Shown piece after piece: positions 25,047 to 34,203 of a DNA stretch of 64,000 nucleotides. Source of the stretch: Chitinophagales bacterium (GTDB lineage Bacteria; Bacteroidota; Bacteroidia; Chitinophagales; Saprospiraceae); NCBI GenBank assembly GCA_013298845.1, contig JAAFJN010000014.1, positions 47,555 through 111,554 on the forward strand, given 5' to 3'. The notes under the pieces were generated by a model. It was not told the DNA's origin and did not search any database. It saw only the letters and a program-made list of their open reading frames with translations. Numbering within the stretch: position 1 is the first letter of the stretch; each line of letters begins with the position of its first letter. The position numbers were made by a program, and so were the translations under genes.

Positions 25047-27284
25047 ATGGATTTTGGTTACCTCCTCCAAATTCTGAATCGGCGGAAATGGCTGATTTTG
25101 ACCGCCATGATCGCCTCCGCGGCACTGGTCTTTTATCTTATTGGTAAACGACCCGAACAATACAAAGCCAACGTAATTTTGGCCACCGGAATTGTTAATT
25201 ACAAAGGCTTCAACTCCAACGGAGATGATGCCTTTGTCCAACAATTTCAAATCGAAAACGCTTTTTCCAACCTCATTGATTACGCCCAATCCCGTTCCAG
25301 TTTTAAAATTCTTACTTTGTACATGCTTCAGCACGACCTGAACGCTGAAAAAAGTGCAAATACCAACTGGCCCTTCCGCAAACCCAATGTCGCTTTGTAC
25401 GGCGAAAGTATCCGCGAAGAAGGCGAAAAACTCCGCCAGGAATTAGCTAAAATTAAGTTAGACAGCATCATTGATCCGGCTTTTAGCCAGGAAATGGATT
25501 ATTTGATTGACCGCGTTTCGCGTACCTATGGCTACGACCACGACGCTATCGGGCGGTGCATTACCGTCAAACGAAAAGGCACCACCGATTACCTCACCAT
25601 TGACGTGGTGACCGAAAACGCCCAGTTGTCGCAGTACATGGCCAATGCCTACGTGTACTTGTTTATGAACTATTACCAAAACCTGTCGGTGCGGGAAAAG
25701 CGCAAAAACGTACAATTTTATAAACAATTGGCCCAGGAAAAAAAGGCCGTGATGGATACCATCAAAAACCGCCGCTACGCTTATCTTTTTCAAAAAGGCC
25801 TGCCCGCTCTGGGTAAACAAAGCGAAGAATTGGTCTCCCAAATCACTGCTCTCGAACTCCAAAAACAAAAAGCCGACGCCAAACTGCTGTCCGCCACCGA
25901 AGCCATGGTCAAAATCCAGCAATACATGGATAACCGCACCTTGCTGGATGCCAACGAAACCAAAACCCGCGTGGTGGATAAATACAACGTGGCCGACCTG
26001 AGCGCCAAAGTACGGCACCTCACCGAAAAAAGTGCTTCGAAAGGAGGTAGTGACGCACGGCTGGAGGCCGAATTGGCCGGTGCCCGCCACGCCCTCGACC
26101 TGGCCCTGCAAAGCAACTCCGGGACCGTGAGCAAAGCCGGTCGCCCCGAAGAGGCCCGCCGCACTAAAGAAGACCTCTACAAAGAAAAAGTACAGTCGGA
26201 TATCGAACGAATTGACGCAGAAAAATCGCTCGAAATTCTGAACAACGAAATTCGGCTGCGCACGGGTAAACTCAGTGCATTTGTGACCAACGACGCCGTT
26301 GCTTCCAGCCTCACCGAAGACCAGGAAAACGCCGAAGAGGAGTTTAAAAAGGTAAACGAGGAATTGATGAACGCCAATTTGGCCCTCGCCAACGCCGAAA
26401 ACCCGCTGCACATCATCGAAAATGCCCAGTTGCCCGAATGGCCCGAACCCAATCGCCAAGCGCTGATTAGTGTATTTGTGGCTATTGTAATCGGGACTCT
26501 TACGGTAATTGGTTTGTTTGGATTGGCATTCCTGGACAAAAGTATCCAAAACCCGGAAATGTTTGGTGCGTATTCGGGTCATCTGCGCGTTTTGGGTTTT
26601 ACGCCCTTTATCAAAGTAAAAGGCCTCGATTTTCAACGTATTTTTACCAGCAAAGACCCTTTGCCGCAGTACACCGAGTTTCGGGAAAACCTGCGAAAAA
26701 TGCGCAACCAAATCATGGGCATGAACGCCAAATATTTTCTGTTTACCAGCACGCGACCGCAACAGGGCAAAACCATGACCAGTTACGCATTGGCCAATGC
26801 CTTGGCGGCCAACCACAAAAAAGTGCTGATTCTGGATACCAACTTCAAAACACCCCTACCCACCGAATTGGCAACGGCCAATGCCCAATCCGGGCCGGTA
26901 GCGCGTATCCTGCGCAACCACGATCTCGCCGATACTTTTTTTCCGGGCAGTATTACGGGGATTGGACAAGGTTTGGTCATGGTAGTGGCCCACCACGGTG
27001 CCCACCTCTCCCCCGCCGAATTGCTGCCTCCCGATCAATTTAAAGCGTTTTTGACGGAGTTAGGCGCGCATTTTGACTATATCTTCATGGAAGCCGCGCC
27101 GCTTAACCAATACTCCGACGCGCTGGAACTCGCGCCGTTTGCCGACAAGGTCGTGGCCGTATTCAACGCCGCATCGGTCATTAATGCCCGCGATAAGGTG
27201 TCGTTGGAATACCTGCGGGGCTTGGGCGACCAGTTTGGCGGTGCCATTATTGCGGCAGTAGATACGAAGAATTTACCCAATTAG
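25047..27284 (+). CDS. Wzz/BY-kinase-like polysaccharide copolymerase with divergent P-loop domain
   Basis: 745 residues. The N-terminal Wzz-type region starts with a membrane helix (WLILTAMIASAALVFYLIG, ~residues 15-33). A long periplasmic coiled-coil region follows (~150-460), then a second helix (LISVFVAIVIGTLTVIGLFGL). The cytoplasmic domain resembles a bacterial tyrosine kinase: the Walker A region TSTRPQQGKTMTS (GKT at 574-576) and an A'-like strand VLILDTNFKTP. The first Walker A glycine is replaced by threonine, Walker A' lacks the second aspartate, and the tyrosine-rich C-terminal tail is missing. It may control chain length of an exopolysaccharide without autophosphorylation. No glycosyltransferase or Wza gene is adjacent. 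Confidence 0.83.
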   Translation: MDFGYLLQILNRRKWLILTAMIASAALVFYLIGKRPEQYKANVILATGIVNYKGFNSNGDDAFVQQFQIENAFSNLIDYAQSRSSFKILTLYMLQHDLNAEKSANTNWPFRKPNVALYGESIREEGEKLRQELAKIKLDSIIDPAFSQEMDYLIDRVSRTYGYDHDAIGRCITVKRKGTTDYLTIDVVTENAQLSQYMANAYVYLFMNYYQNLSVREKRKNVQFYKQLAQEKKAVMDTIKNRRYAYLFQKGLPALGKQSEELVSQITALELQKQKADAKLLSATEAMVKIQQYMDNRTLLDANETKTRVVDKYNVADLSAKVRHLTEKSASKGGSDARLEAELAGARHALDLALQSNSGTVSKAGRPEEARRTKEDLYKEKVQSDIERIDAEKSLEILNNEIRLRTGKLSAFVTNDAVASSLTEDQENAEEEFKKVNEELMNANLALANAENPLHIIENAQLPEWPEPNRQALISVFVAIVIGTLTVIGLFGLAFLDKSIQNPEMFGAYSGHLRVLGFTPFIKVKGLDFQRIFTSKDPLPQYTEFRENLRKMRNQIMGMNAKYFLFTSTRPQQGKTMTSYALANALAANHKKVLILDTNFKTPLPTELATANAQSGPVARILRNHDLADTFFPGSITGIGQGLVMVVAHHGAHLSPAELLPPDQFKAFLTELGAHFDYIFMEAAPLNQYSDALELAPFADKVVAVFNAASVINARDKVSLEYLRGLGDQFGGAIIAAVDTKNLPN

Positions 27285-27314
27285 TTTTTTGTTTTTTGCC
27301 ATCCTCTGAAAAGA

Positions 27315-27905
27315 CTACACCCTTTCCATCGGAAAAATACGGATACCGGTCGCATTTTGCTCAAACCAAGTAATGGGCGCCAGCGTTTTATCACCTGTGA
27401 GGGTATCGCATTTAAAAAACATGTAGTACAATTGGATGCAATAATCCATGCGCATCAGGAGGGATTGCAGGGTTTTGTGTTTGAGGTTTTCCACACTTTT
27501 GCGCTCGTGCAGCCACGCGTAATACGCATCATCGTGGGTGGTAATAATATCAAGTACGACCTGATCGGAGGTGTAATCTTTCATAAAATCGCTGGCAATG
27601 GCGCCGTGGTGGCGCGCCCAGTTGCGCGGGCTGCTGCGGTCTTCCATGTATTTGAAGGTATCGTGCGCGTAGGTGATGAGGCGCAGGCGGCGGCGCTCCG
27701 AATCGGTAATACCTTTTAAGCGATCAACGTTATCAAGTACTTCGCGCACGTGCCAGGCCACCTTCCCCTCGGGGTGCCCAAATCGCGGTTCTCCCCAGTC
27801 CAAACCAATTTGAAATTCGGGCACGTGCAACAATGCCAATTCCAGGTCCGTTTCAGGGCGGAGCAGGTTCACCAACAATTTAGTATTTAGCGAGCGGCGT
27901 CTCAT
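27315..27905 (-). CDS. HD-domain protein (putative phosphohydrolase)
   Basis: 196 residues, cytosolic. An HD-type metal site can be assembled from HPEGKVAWHV (first histidine), LITYAHDTFKY (the HD pair), ARHHGAIASDFM (histidines) and IITTHDDAYYAW (aspartate). This matches the H...HD...H...D layout of metal-dependent phosphohydrolases. The substrate is unknown; such stand-alone proteins act on nucleotides or nucleotide second messengers. It is convergent with the Wzc-like gene. About 234 bases upstream separate it from the divergent htrA-like gene without a clear promoter. Confidence 0.75.
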   Translation of the reverse strand: MRRRSLNTKLLVNLLRPETDLELALLHVPEFQIGLDWGEPRFGHPEGKVAWHVREVLDNVDRLKGITDSERRRLRLITYAHDTFKYMEDRSSPRNWARHHGAIASDFMKDYTSDQVVLDIITTHDDAYYAWLHERKSVENLKHKTLQSLLMRMDYCIQLYYMFFKCDTLTGDKTLAPITWFEQNATGIRIFPMERV

Positions 27906-28139
27906 TCTTGCGCATTAGTCGTTAATTTGGCAAATTTGGTCGGAGCATTGAACAGGGCAGCCAACATTTCGGGCTAAAAGTACGTTTATAGTCGCAAATA
28001 CTGGTAATTAATGCAAGAAACCAATATTCGTTAATAAACCGTTAAACACATATTCTTATCCATCCATTTTGCCGATTTTATCGTTCTTTATGCAGAACCG
28101 AAAATTTAACGCAAAAATAAAAACGTATTCTAAAACGCT

Positions 28140-29279
28140 ATGAATAAGTTTCTCCCAATGATTTTCGCCGGGGCTATTGGTGGCCTCACGGTTTTCGGAG
28201 TACAAAAATTGACACAAGAGCCTACTCCAACTTCCAATGAAACCGCTGTACCGTCCACCAAACAAGTAAACACAGTAAACTACGGTGGAGGCCCTGCGGC
28301 TTTCGATTTTACCAAAGCCGCCGAACGTTCGATGAACTCGGTAGTACACATCAAAGCCAGTGAAAGCAAACAATCTGCCATTAATCGCCAGCGCCAAAAC
28401 CCGTTTTTACAATTTTTTGGCGGTGCTGATTTTGGCCAAAGACAAGGAACTGGTTCAGGGGTAATTTTTACGGCCGATGGCTATATTATTACCAATAACC
28501 ACGTCGTTGATTTTGCCGATGAGTTCGAAGTAACGCTCCACGATAACCGCGAATTTAAAGCACGCCTCGTGGGCAAAGACGAAAACACGGATATGGCCGT
28601 TATTAAAATTGACGCCACCGATCTTCAACCCATCGAAATCGGCAATTCTGATGATGTTAAAGTAGGCGAATGGGCACTCGCAGTGGGTAACCCTTTCGAC
28701 CTGACCTCAACAGTAACCGCCGGTATTATCAGCGCCAAAGGGCGTGATATCAATATTATTAAAGGATACTCTCCCATTGAGTCGTTTATTCAAACCGACG
28801 CCGCGGTGAATCCCGGCAACTCAGGAGGGGCGTTGGTGGACTTACAAGGGCGATTAATCGGAATTAACTCCGCGATCGCAACCCCAACCGGTACCTTTGC
28901 GGGGTATTCTTTCGCGATCCCGGTCAACCTCGCCAAACGCATTGCCGATGACTTGGTGAAATACGGCGAATACCGCCGCGCTTACCTCGGCGTTGATATT
29001 GCAACAATGGATGGCGGATTGGCCGAGCGTTTGAACATTCCGTTCGTACAAGGTGTTTATATAGCCGAAGTATTGGAAGGAGGATCAGCAAAAGCCGCCG
29101 GTTTACAAAACGAGGATGTCATTATCAAAATTAATGGCAAAAATGTGACAAGCGTGCCGGAACTAAGAGAGATGATTGGACGTTCTAAAGCAGGAGATAC
29201 ACTTTCGGTAATTGTAAACCGCAAAGGAAAGGAATTGGAAATTCCCGTAAAACTCCGCGTAAAAGATAATAAGTATTAA
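28140..29279 (+). CDS. degP: HtrA/Deg-type periplasmic serine protease (S1C family)
   Basis: 379 residues. An N-terminal hydrophobic segment (FLPMIFAGAIGGLTVFGV) anchors or exports it. The trypsin-like domain has the triad H121 (ITNNHVV), D151 (NTDMAVIKID) and S228 (NPGNSGGALV). A single PDZ domain (~residues 285-375) contains the binding loop YIAEVLEGGSAKAAGL. It degrades or refolds misfolded envelope proteins. A single PDZ domain makes it closer to DegS than to two-PDZ DegP by architecture, though it lacks signs of the DegS regulatory pathway. It is followed by a strong terminator. Confidence 0.93.
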   Translation: MNKFLPMIFAGAIGGLTVFGVQKLTQEPTPTSNETAVPSTKQVNTVNYGGGPAAFDFTKAAERSMNSVVHIKASESKQSAINRQRQNPFLQFFGGADFGQRQGTGSGVIFTADGYIITNNHVVDFADEFEVTLHDNREFKARLVGKDENTDMAVIKIDATDLQPIEIGNSDDVKVGEWALAVGNPFDLTSTVTAGIISAKGRDINIIKGYSPIESFIQTDAAVNPGNSGGALVDLQGRLIGINSAIATPTGTFAGYSFAIPVNLAKRIADDLVKYGEYRRAYLGVDIATMDGGLAERLNIPFVQGVYIAEVLEGGSAKAAGLQNEDVIIKINGKNVTSVPELREMIGRSKAGDTLSVIVNRKGKELEIPVKLRVKDNKY

Positions 29280-29333
29280 GCACCTCGGGTGCTTAACCAA
29301 AGATAAAGTTGGTTTTTCGTTTTGTTTTGATGT

Positions 29334-29369
29334 GTCTGCCCGTCGTAATGCCGGGCAGACTTTTTTTTT
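29334..29369 (+). terminator. Rho-independent terminator after the HtrA gene
   Basis: A perfect 9-bp stem (GTCTGCCCG with CGGGCAGAC) and 9-base loop run into nine T residues. Confidence 0.92.
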
Positions 29370-29420
29370 CCCGTTTCTTATCGTTCCTTTGCACTCGGAA
29401 ACAGAAACAATTCCTCTTCT

Positions 29421-30413
29421 ATGAAACGTAACACACTCATATTACTCGCAGCATTTGTTGCACTGGGCATCGGCACATGGTATGCCCTCGACTACGGCAA
29501 AAGAACCAAACAAGGTTCTACTGTTAACCCGGATATGGATTTTGCGGTTAATCCCGAAGAAATCTATAAAATTTTTATTGCCGACCGCTCCGGGCGCTCT
29601 GCGACCCTCGAACGGAATGGCAGTAAATGGACCTACAACAAAGACCATGTCGCTCGCCAAACCGCCGTTGAACTTTTGCTGGAAACCATGAAAAAAATTC
29701 GGGTGAATTATATCCCACCCGCCGCCAGCGAAGACCACATGATAAGATCCATTGCCTCGGAAGGTATCAAAGTGGAAATTTACAATAAGGAAGGTAAACC
29801 CATCAAAGTGTATTACGTGGGCGGCGTTACCAACGACGAAACCGGTACTTACGTCATGATGGACGGCGCCGAGCACCCCTACGTCGCACACATCCCGACC
29901 ATGATCGGTAGTTTCCGGATTCACTATCGCCTTGAACCCGATGAATGGTACGACCGTACTGTTTTTGAGGAAAAACCGGAAGAGATCCAGTTTGTCAGCG
30001 TCGAATACCCGCAAAACAAATCGGAATCGTTCAAACTGGAGAAAAAAGATGAACTGGAATACGAAATCAAACCGTATTACAGCACCACTCCGGTAAGTCG
30101 CAAACCGCAGCGCAAAGGAACGGCCGAGGCGTATCTCGTCGGATTTGAGCGCATTGGGGCCGAAGCATACGAAACCATGAACCCGCTAAAAGATTCGATT
30201 ATGAATCTGGTGCCGTTTGCGATTGTTACCGTAAAAAAGACGGATGGAAAACAAAAGGTAGTGAAGTTTTGGCCCGTTGAACAAATTGACGATCCCAACA
30301 CAAAACGCACCCTCACCATTCGCTACCTGACAGCCTGCGATTGGGGGCCATTTGTGCTTACCCAACACCGTGTGTTTGGACCGGTGTTCCGGGGGTATTC
30401 GTACTTTTTTTAG
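29421..30413 (+). CDS. DUF4340 domain-containing membrane-anchored protein
   Basis: 330 residues. One N-terminal membrane helix (LILLAAFVALGIGTWYALDY) is followed by a large extracytoplasmic region. The DUF4340 core is visible in the repeated VNPEEIYKIFIADRSGRSATLERNGSKWTYNKDHVAR-type strand-turn-strand pattern and in the later VEIYNKEGKPIKVYYVGGVTNDETGTY stretch. The family occurs in Bacteroidota next to GldA/F/G-like ABC genes, but none is present here, so its role stays open. A hairpin terminator separates it from the convergent gene. Confidence 0.85.
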   Translation: MKRNTLILLAAFVALGIGTWYALDYGKRTKQGSTVNPDMDFAVNPEEIYKIFIADRSGRSATLERNGSKWTYNKDHVARQTAVELLLETMKKIRVNYIPPAASEDHMIRSIASEGIKVEIYNKEGKPIKVYYVGGVTNDETGTYVMMDGAEHPYVAHIPTMIGSFRIHYRLEPDEWYDRTVFEEKPEEIQFVSVEYPQNKSESFKLEKKDELEYEIKPYYSTTPVSRKPQRKGTAEAYLVGFERIGAEAYETMNPLKDSIMNLVPFAIVTVKKTDGKQKVVKFWPVEQIDDPNTKRTLTIRYLTACDWGPFVLTQHRVFGPVFRGYSYFF

Positions 30414-30429
30414 CCGCTGATGGATAATA

Positions 30430-30475
30430 AAAAAAGGGTTGGTAAACGACATGTTCACCAACCCTTTTTTATTTT
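30430..30475. terminator. Bidirectional terminator between DUF4340 and the 199-residue protein
   Basis: A perfect 14-bp stem (AAAAAAGGGTTGGT with its complement at 30457-30470) has A and T tracts on both sides and overlaps the stop codon of the minus-strand gene. Confidence 0.85.
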
Positions 30476-31068
30476 ATTCGATCGAACAATGCCACTACGC
30501 TGAAATCCTCGGAAAAATGACGTTCAACGGGCGTTAGAGCATCGTTAAACATGAAATATTCGGAATCGTCTTCGGCGGCCATATCGTTGAAAAAAAACTC
30601 CCGCACACTGTTGTTTTCGAGCGTTTTCACCACCAAACCATAGTCGTATCCTTTTATTTCCTGCCAAATATCGGCTAACCACGTCAATACAATCCGGCGA
30701 TGCAGCGCATAACTTTCATCTACCCAAACGTACTCCTCTTCCTCCGTGGCAGGTTCGTAGTCGCCCCCAATTTCCGGGTGCGGCACGATGACCCCGATTT
30801 CCTCGTCATCATCGGTAATGCTACCATCATAATCCAGGCAAATGCGGTACTCATGGATACCCGAACCCGTAAACAGGGTCAGGTGTGGATACTCCGGTGA
30901 TTTTTCAATATCCCGGTACTTCAACAGTGCTTTTTGGAAACGTTGGGTGCTGGCAATGCGATTTTCTTCGTAAAAATGCAGCAGGTTACCGGCATACGAG
31001 CGCAAATGTTGTTGGAGTGGATTCCCCTCCAGTTCGGCCTCAATGTGGGCCAATAGTGCGGATGTCAT
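30469..31068 (-). CDS. Uncharacterised acidic cytosolic protein
   Basis: 199 residues, no signal peptide and no membrane segment. It is strongly acidic in the middle (SITDDDEEIGVIV, EPATEEEEYVWVDE) with an alpha-beta pattern around it. The opening (MTSALLAHIEAELEGNPLQQ) is helical. I recognise no family. Convergent with DUF4340 and in tandem with the upstream oxidoreductase gene, 46 bases apart, so cotranscription is possible. Confidence 0.7.
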   Translation of the reverse strand: MTSALLAHIEAELEGNPLQQHLRSYAGNLLHFYEENRIASTQRFQKALLKYRDIEKSPEYPHLTLFTGSGIHEYRICLDYDGSITDDDEEIGVIVPHPEIGGDYEPATEEEEYVWVDESYALHRRIVLTWLADIWQEIKGYDYGLVVKTLENNSVREFFFNDMAAEDDSEYFMFNDALTPVERHFSEDFSVVALFDRIK

Positions 31069-31114
31069 ATTTTTTTTGGATATTAAAGGTGTGTCACTGG
31101 GGCAAATGTAACAA

Positions 31115-32080
31115 TTATCGGTTCTTCAGCACAATTTTACCAAATTGCGCACCCGCTTCCATATGCGCGAGCGCGGCATTGCCGTCCACCAGGTCAAAAA
31201 CCCGATCTACCACCGGTACAATGCGGTGCTGCGCCACAAAACGCAACATTTGGGCAAAATCGCGGTTACTGCCCATCGTAGAGCCGTGAATGCTGATTTG
31301 TTTCCAAAACACAATTTGGGGACTCAGGCCGTTGATTTTTCCCGTGGTACCGCCGTAAATACCCAAACGCCCACCGGGATTACACAGACCCGCCAGCAGC
31401 GCGAACTGTTCGCCCGCTGCCGAGTCAATTACCACGTCAAATCCGCCGGATGTTTTCAGGAGTTCTTTGTGCCACCCGTCCTGACGGTAATTGGCACCAC
31501 CTTTCGCCCCCATTGATCGGGCGCGTTCCATTTTTTCGTCCGAACCCGACGTTACCCACACTTCACAACCGGCCGCCAGCGCAAACTGCAACACCAACAG
31601 CGCTACCCCACCGCCAATGCCACTAACCAATACCCGTTCGCCTTTTTTCAAGCGACAACGGCTAAACAACACCCGCCAGGCTGTAATACCAGCCAGGGGT
31701 AAAGCAGCGGCCTGCTCCAGCGTCAGGTGTTCGGGTTTGGGATGCACATTGACAGCGGGCACCAGCACCTGTTCGGCAAAAGTGCCGTTGGCGGGCAAGC
31801 CCAATATGCCATAATCCGGTCCTTGAAACCGCTCGTCGCGCCCCCAATTTAACGAGGGGTTAATGATTACTTCACGGTCGTTTAAAATACCGGCACCGTC
31901 GCTGCCCAAAATAGTGGGAAACTTGATACCGGCGTATTGGCCTTTGGTAATCCACAAATCGCGGTGATTAAGGGCCGAAAAATGCAGGTCCACCCAAATA
32001 TTTTTTTTAACGCTATTTGATTTTTCAACCTCTTGATAATCAAGTGGTTGATTAATGCTATTTAGTACGAGGGCTTTCAT
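31115..32080 (-). CDS. Medium-chain dehydrogenase/reductase (quinone oxidoreductase-like)
   Basis: 321 residues, MDR superfamily. The GroES-like N-terminal part contains LNHRDLWITKGQYAGIKFP and ILGSDGAG. The Rossmann nucleotide-binding motif is VLVSGIGGGVALLVLQ at about the middle, and GGRLGIYGGTTG follows. The four structural-zinc cysteines of alcohol dehydrogenases are absent, which fits an NADPH quinone or enoyl reductase type. The substrate is unknown. It is the first gene of a possible two-gene unit with the acidic protein downstream. Confidence 0.85.
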   Translation of the reverse strand: MKALVLNSINQPLDYQEVEKSNSVKKNIWVDLHFSALNHRDLWITKGQYAGIKFPTILGSDGAGILNDREVIINPSLNWGRDERFQGPDYGILGLPANGTFAEQVLVPAVNVHPKPEHLTLEQAAALPLAGITAWRVLFSRCRLKKGERVLVSGIGGGVALLVLQFALAAGCEVWVTSGSDEKMERARSMGAKGGANYRQDGWHKELLKTSGGFDVVIDSAAGEQFALLAGLCNPGGRLGIYGGTTGKINGLSPQIVFWKQISIHGSTMGSNRDFAQMLRFVAQHRIVPVVDRVFDLVDGNAALAHMEAGAQFGKIVLKNR

Positions 32081-32282
32081 AAAGAAAAAAAAAGTGAAAA
32101 AAGTGAAAAACTTTAAACAAAAATAGCGTCGCTGACGTTTATAATAGTATTACTATCAAAAACACAGAACCGGACAAAACAAAAACAAACACAAGTAACA
32201 TTTGTTAAAGAAACATAACCAAAGAAAAATCATCCTGCATAGGTGAAAGAAAACAGCAAGAAGGTTTTAGAAGGATGTCTTC

Positions 32283-32321
32283 AATTCGCCCGTTGTAAAA
32301 TTGGGCGAATTTTTTATTTTT
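32283..32321 (+). terminator. Orphan plus-strand terminator
   Basis: A 9-bp perfect stem (AATTCGCCC with GGGCGAATT) and 11-base loop are followed by TTTTTTATTTTT. Orientation is plus, but no plus-strand gene precedes it; the minus-strand genes on both sides do not use it well. It may end an unannotated small RNA from 32081-32282. Confidence 0.6.
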
Positions 32322-32802
32322 GAGTAAACGTTAACAACAAGACACCACTTTCGGGGCTGATGATTCGGTCCACTTTTACAAAAATACCCGGTTCCATTTC
32401 GCGGTTTTCGCCCAGTTTCATTTCCGCCCGGCGTTGTTCAATTAAATCACCCCATGACTTAAGGGCGCTTTGCTTGGCCGAAAACGAACTGAGAAACACC
32501 AATTGCCGACTCGCTTCGCGGAGCCACATTGAATCGGGGAAGGTAGCAAAATCACCTTTTACCGTGAACTTGTACTCCTGCAAACTCTCATCGCAGATAT
32601 TTTGGTAAACTTCCAGCAATACACCCGTGTCCAAAAGCAGGCTTTCCATGGATTCGGGACCTTGAACTTCAAAATTATATTGCTGAATATGGGGCAATTC
32701 CTTTTCAAAAATTGCCGTTGGTTTGTATTTACACTTTTTTTCACCGCAAGCGGCCAAAAAAACGAAGGTAAATACGCTCAAAATGATACAAAAGTGCTTC
32801 AT
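32314..32802 (-). CDS. Small lipoprotein of unknown function
   Basis: 162 residues from the ATG at 32802; the frame extends seven codons further upstream, but the signal peptide starts at MKHFCIILSVF. The lipobox is FLAAC. The mature part contains CKYKPTAIFEKELPHIQQYNF and a helical region (SFSAKQSALKSWGDLIEQRR) and ends in a strand (ESGVLLLTFTQ). No family recognised. The gene is divergent from the Tat-type TIM-barrel gene, with 76 bases between starts. Confidence 0.75.
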   Translation of the reverse strand: MKHFCIILSVFTFVFLAACGEKKCKYKPTAIFEKELPHIQQYNFEVQGPESMESLLLDTGVLLEVYQNICDESLQEYKFTVKGDFATFPDSMWLREASRQLVFLSSFSAKQSALKSWGDLIEQRRAEMKLGENREMEPGIFVKVDRIISPESGVLLLTFTQK

Positions 32803-32878
32803 CGAAAATTCTTTTAGCCGCAAAAATCCGATTTATTTAGGAATTCAATACCTTGCGGCATTAATCAATTTTACCCAT

Positions 32879-33754
32879 ATGCACAATAGACGTACTTTTT
32901 TGAAAAATGCAGCGCTCGCAGCCGCTGCCGCACCTTTTATTCAACCCGAAGAAATCCTTAACCCTGTTCCGCGTCATATTGGTGTTCAACTTTGGAGTGT
33001 CCGCGAAGACATGAATAAAGACCCAAAAGGAACCATTGAAGCCATTGCCAAAATGGGATACCGCGAAGTTGAACCTTTCGGTTTCGACGGTGGCAAATTA
33101 TTTGGCATGAGTTACGATGACTTTTCCAAATTACTCAAGGACAATGGCATGAGTATGCCCAGCACCCACAGCATGATGACTTCCAAAGCGTACGATGAAT
33201 CTAAAAAAGACATCACCGACGACACGAAGAAAATCATTGATAATGCCGCTAAATACGGCGTTAACTACCTCATCGCACCATATATGGCAGATGACGACCG
33301 CAAAAAAATTGGCACGATGGTGGACATGTTCAACGCGGCGGGCAAATACGCTAAAAAAGCCGGTGTCCGCCTCGGTTACCACAACCACGACTTCGAATAC
33401 ACCCAAAAAGCCAGCGATGGCCGTAAAATCATCGAATGGCTCCTACACGAAACCAACCCGGGCGATTTGGCCATGCAAATGGATATTTATTGGGTGGCTT
33501 TTGCGCAGTACAATGCCCTCGATTGGTTTAAACTGTACCCGGGTCGTTGGGAACTTTGCCACGCGAAAGACCTGGCCAACAGCGAAAAACGCGAAAGCAT
33601 CGAAGTGGGTGATGGTGTGATTGATTTCAAATCCATTTTCCAAAAATCGGCTCAGGCTGGTTTAAAACACTTCGTAGTAGAACTCGAACACTACAAAACC
33701 ACGCCGTTGGAGGGCATTAAAAAAGCCCGCACCAACCTCCTGAAAGTGGTTTAA
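32879..33754 (+). CDS. Sugar phosphate isomerase/epimerase-like TIM barrel, probably Tat-exported
   Basis: 291 residues from ATG 32879. An upstream in-frame extension of 52 codons overlaps the divergent lipoprotein gene and is rejected. The start gives a twin-arginine signal (HNRRTFLKNAALAAAAAPF), so export by Tat is likely. The xylose-isomerase-like AP2 TIM barrel has IGVQLWSVREDM, YREVEPFGFDGG, RLGYHNHDFEY with metal-binding histidines, MQMDIYWVAFA and FVVELEHYKTT. It probably isomerises or epimerises a sugar in the periplasm. Its last four bases overlap the convergent SnoaL-like gene. Confidence 0.88.
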   Translation: MHNRRTFLKNAALAAAAAPFIQPEEILNPVPRHIGVQLWSVREDMNKDPKGTIEAIAKMGYREVEPFGFDGGKLFGMSYDDFSKLLKDNGMSMPSTHSMMTSKAYDESKKDITDDTKKIIDNAAKYGVNYLIAPYMADDDRKKIGTMVDMFNAAGKYAKKAGVRLGYHNHDFEYTQKASDGRKIIEWLLHETNPGDLAMQMDIYWVAFAQYNALDWFKLYPGRWELCHAKDLANSEKRESIEVGDGVIDFKSIFQKSAQAGLKHFVVELEHYKTTPLEGIKKARTNLLKVV

Positions 33755-34170
33755 GGAATACGGGTGGATTGCCACCGATACAAAGACCATTGGCCTTTTC
33801 GTTTGCGATAAACGGCCAAATAACGCAAATTCACGTCAAAAGGGTTGCCATTGAGCAGCCCTTTTGCATTTACTTCACCATTGACAATGGCGACTTTGCC
33901 GCTTTGCTCTACCTGCATTTTGGTGCGGTTGAAAGACTGATACACAATTTTTCCGGTGTGTACCGAATGAATAAAATCGCGTTTGGTCTCTAACAGCGCG
34001 TTGGAATGCACATAAATCAAATCATCGTGCAGCAAATGCAACAATTGCACCGTATCCTGCCGCACAATGGCCGCAAAACGCTGGTCTTCCGAAGCCTGTA
34101 CGGTGCGCTGGCCGCTCAGGATAGCGGGTAAAAAAAGAAGTATAAAAAGTAGTCTCATGCGTGATATCAT
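33751..34170 (-). CDS. Secreted SnoaL/NTF2-like protein
   Basis: 139 residues. The signal peptide MRLLFILLFLPAILSGQ (start possibly Met-5) is followed by an NTF2-like fold: DQRFAAIVRQDTVQLLHLLHDDLIYVHSN, KRDFIHSVHTGKIVYQSF, VAIVNGEVNAKG and LRYLAVYRKRKGQWSLYRWQST. This is the DUF4440/SnoaL-like pattern of small cone-shaped domains that bind ligands or act as enzymes. The substrate is unknown. It overlaps the convergent TIM-barrel gene by four bases and shares its strand with the S66 peptidase gene 33 bases upstream. Confidence 0.8.
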   Translation of the reverse strand: MISRMRLLFILLFLPAILSGQRTVQASEDQRFAAIVRQDTVQLLHLLHDDLIYVHSNALLETKRDFIHSVHTGKIVYQSFNRTKMQVEQSGKVAIVNGEVNAKGLLNGNPFDVNLRYLAVYRKRKGQWSLYRWQSTRIP

Positions 34171-34203
34171 TTTTTATTTTGTTAGAATATAAAGGCAACC
34201 CTC

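Noticed and set aside
25458..26816. 452-residue minus-strand frame opposite the Wzc-like gene
   Set aside because: It is very rich in Phe, Gly, His and Val, the typical antisense of a Lys/Glu/Ala-rich coiled coil; the plus frame has clear domains.
32723..32878. Upstream extension of the TIM-barrel gene
   Set aside because: It overlaps the divergent lipoprotein gene, and a twin-arginine signal starts at the later ATG.
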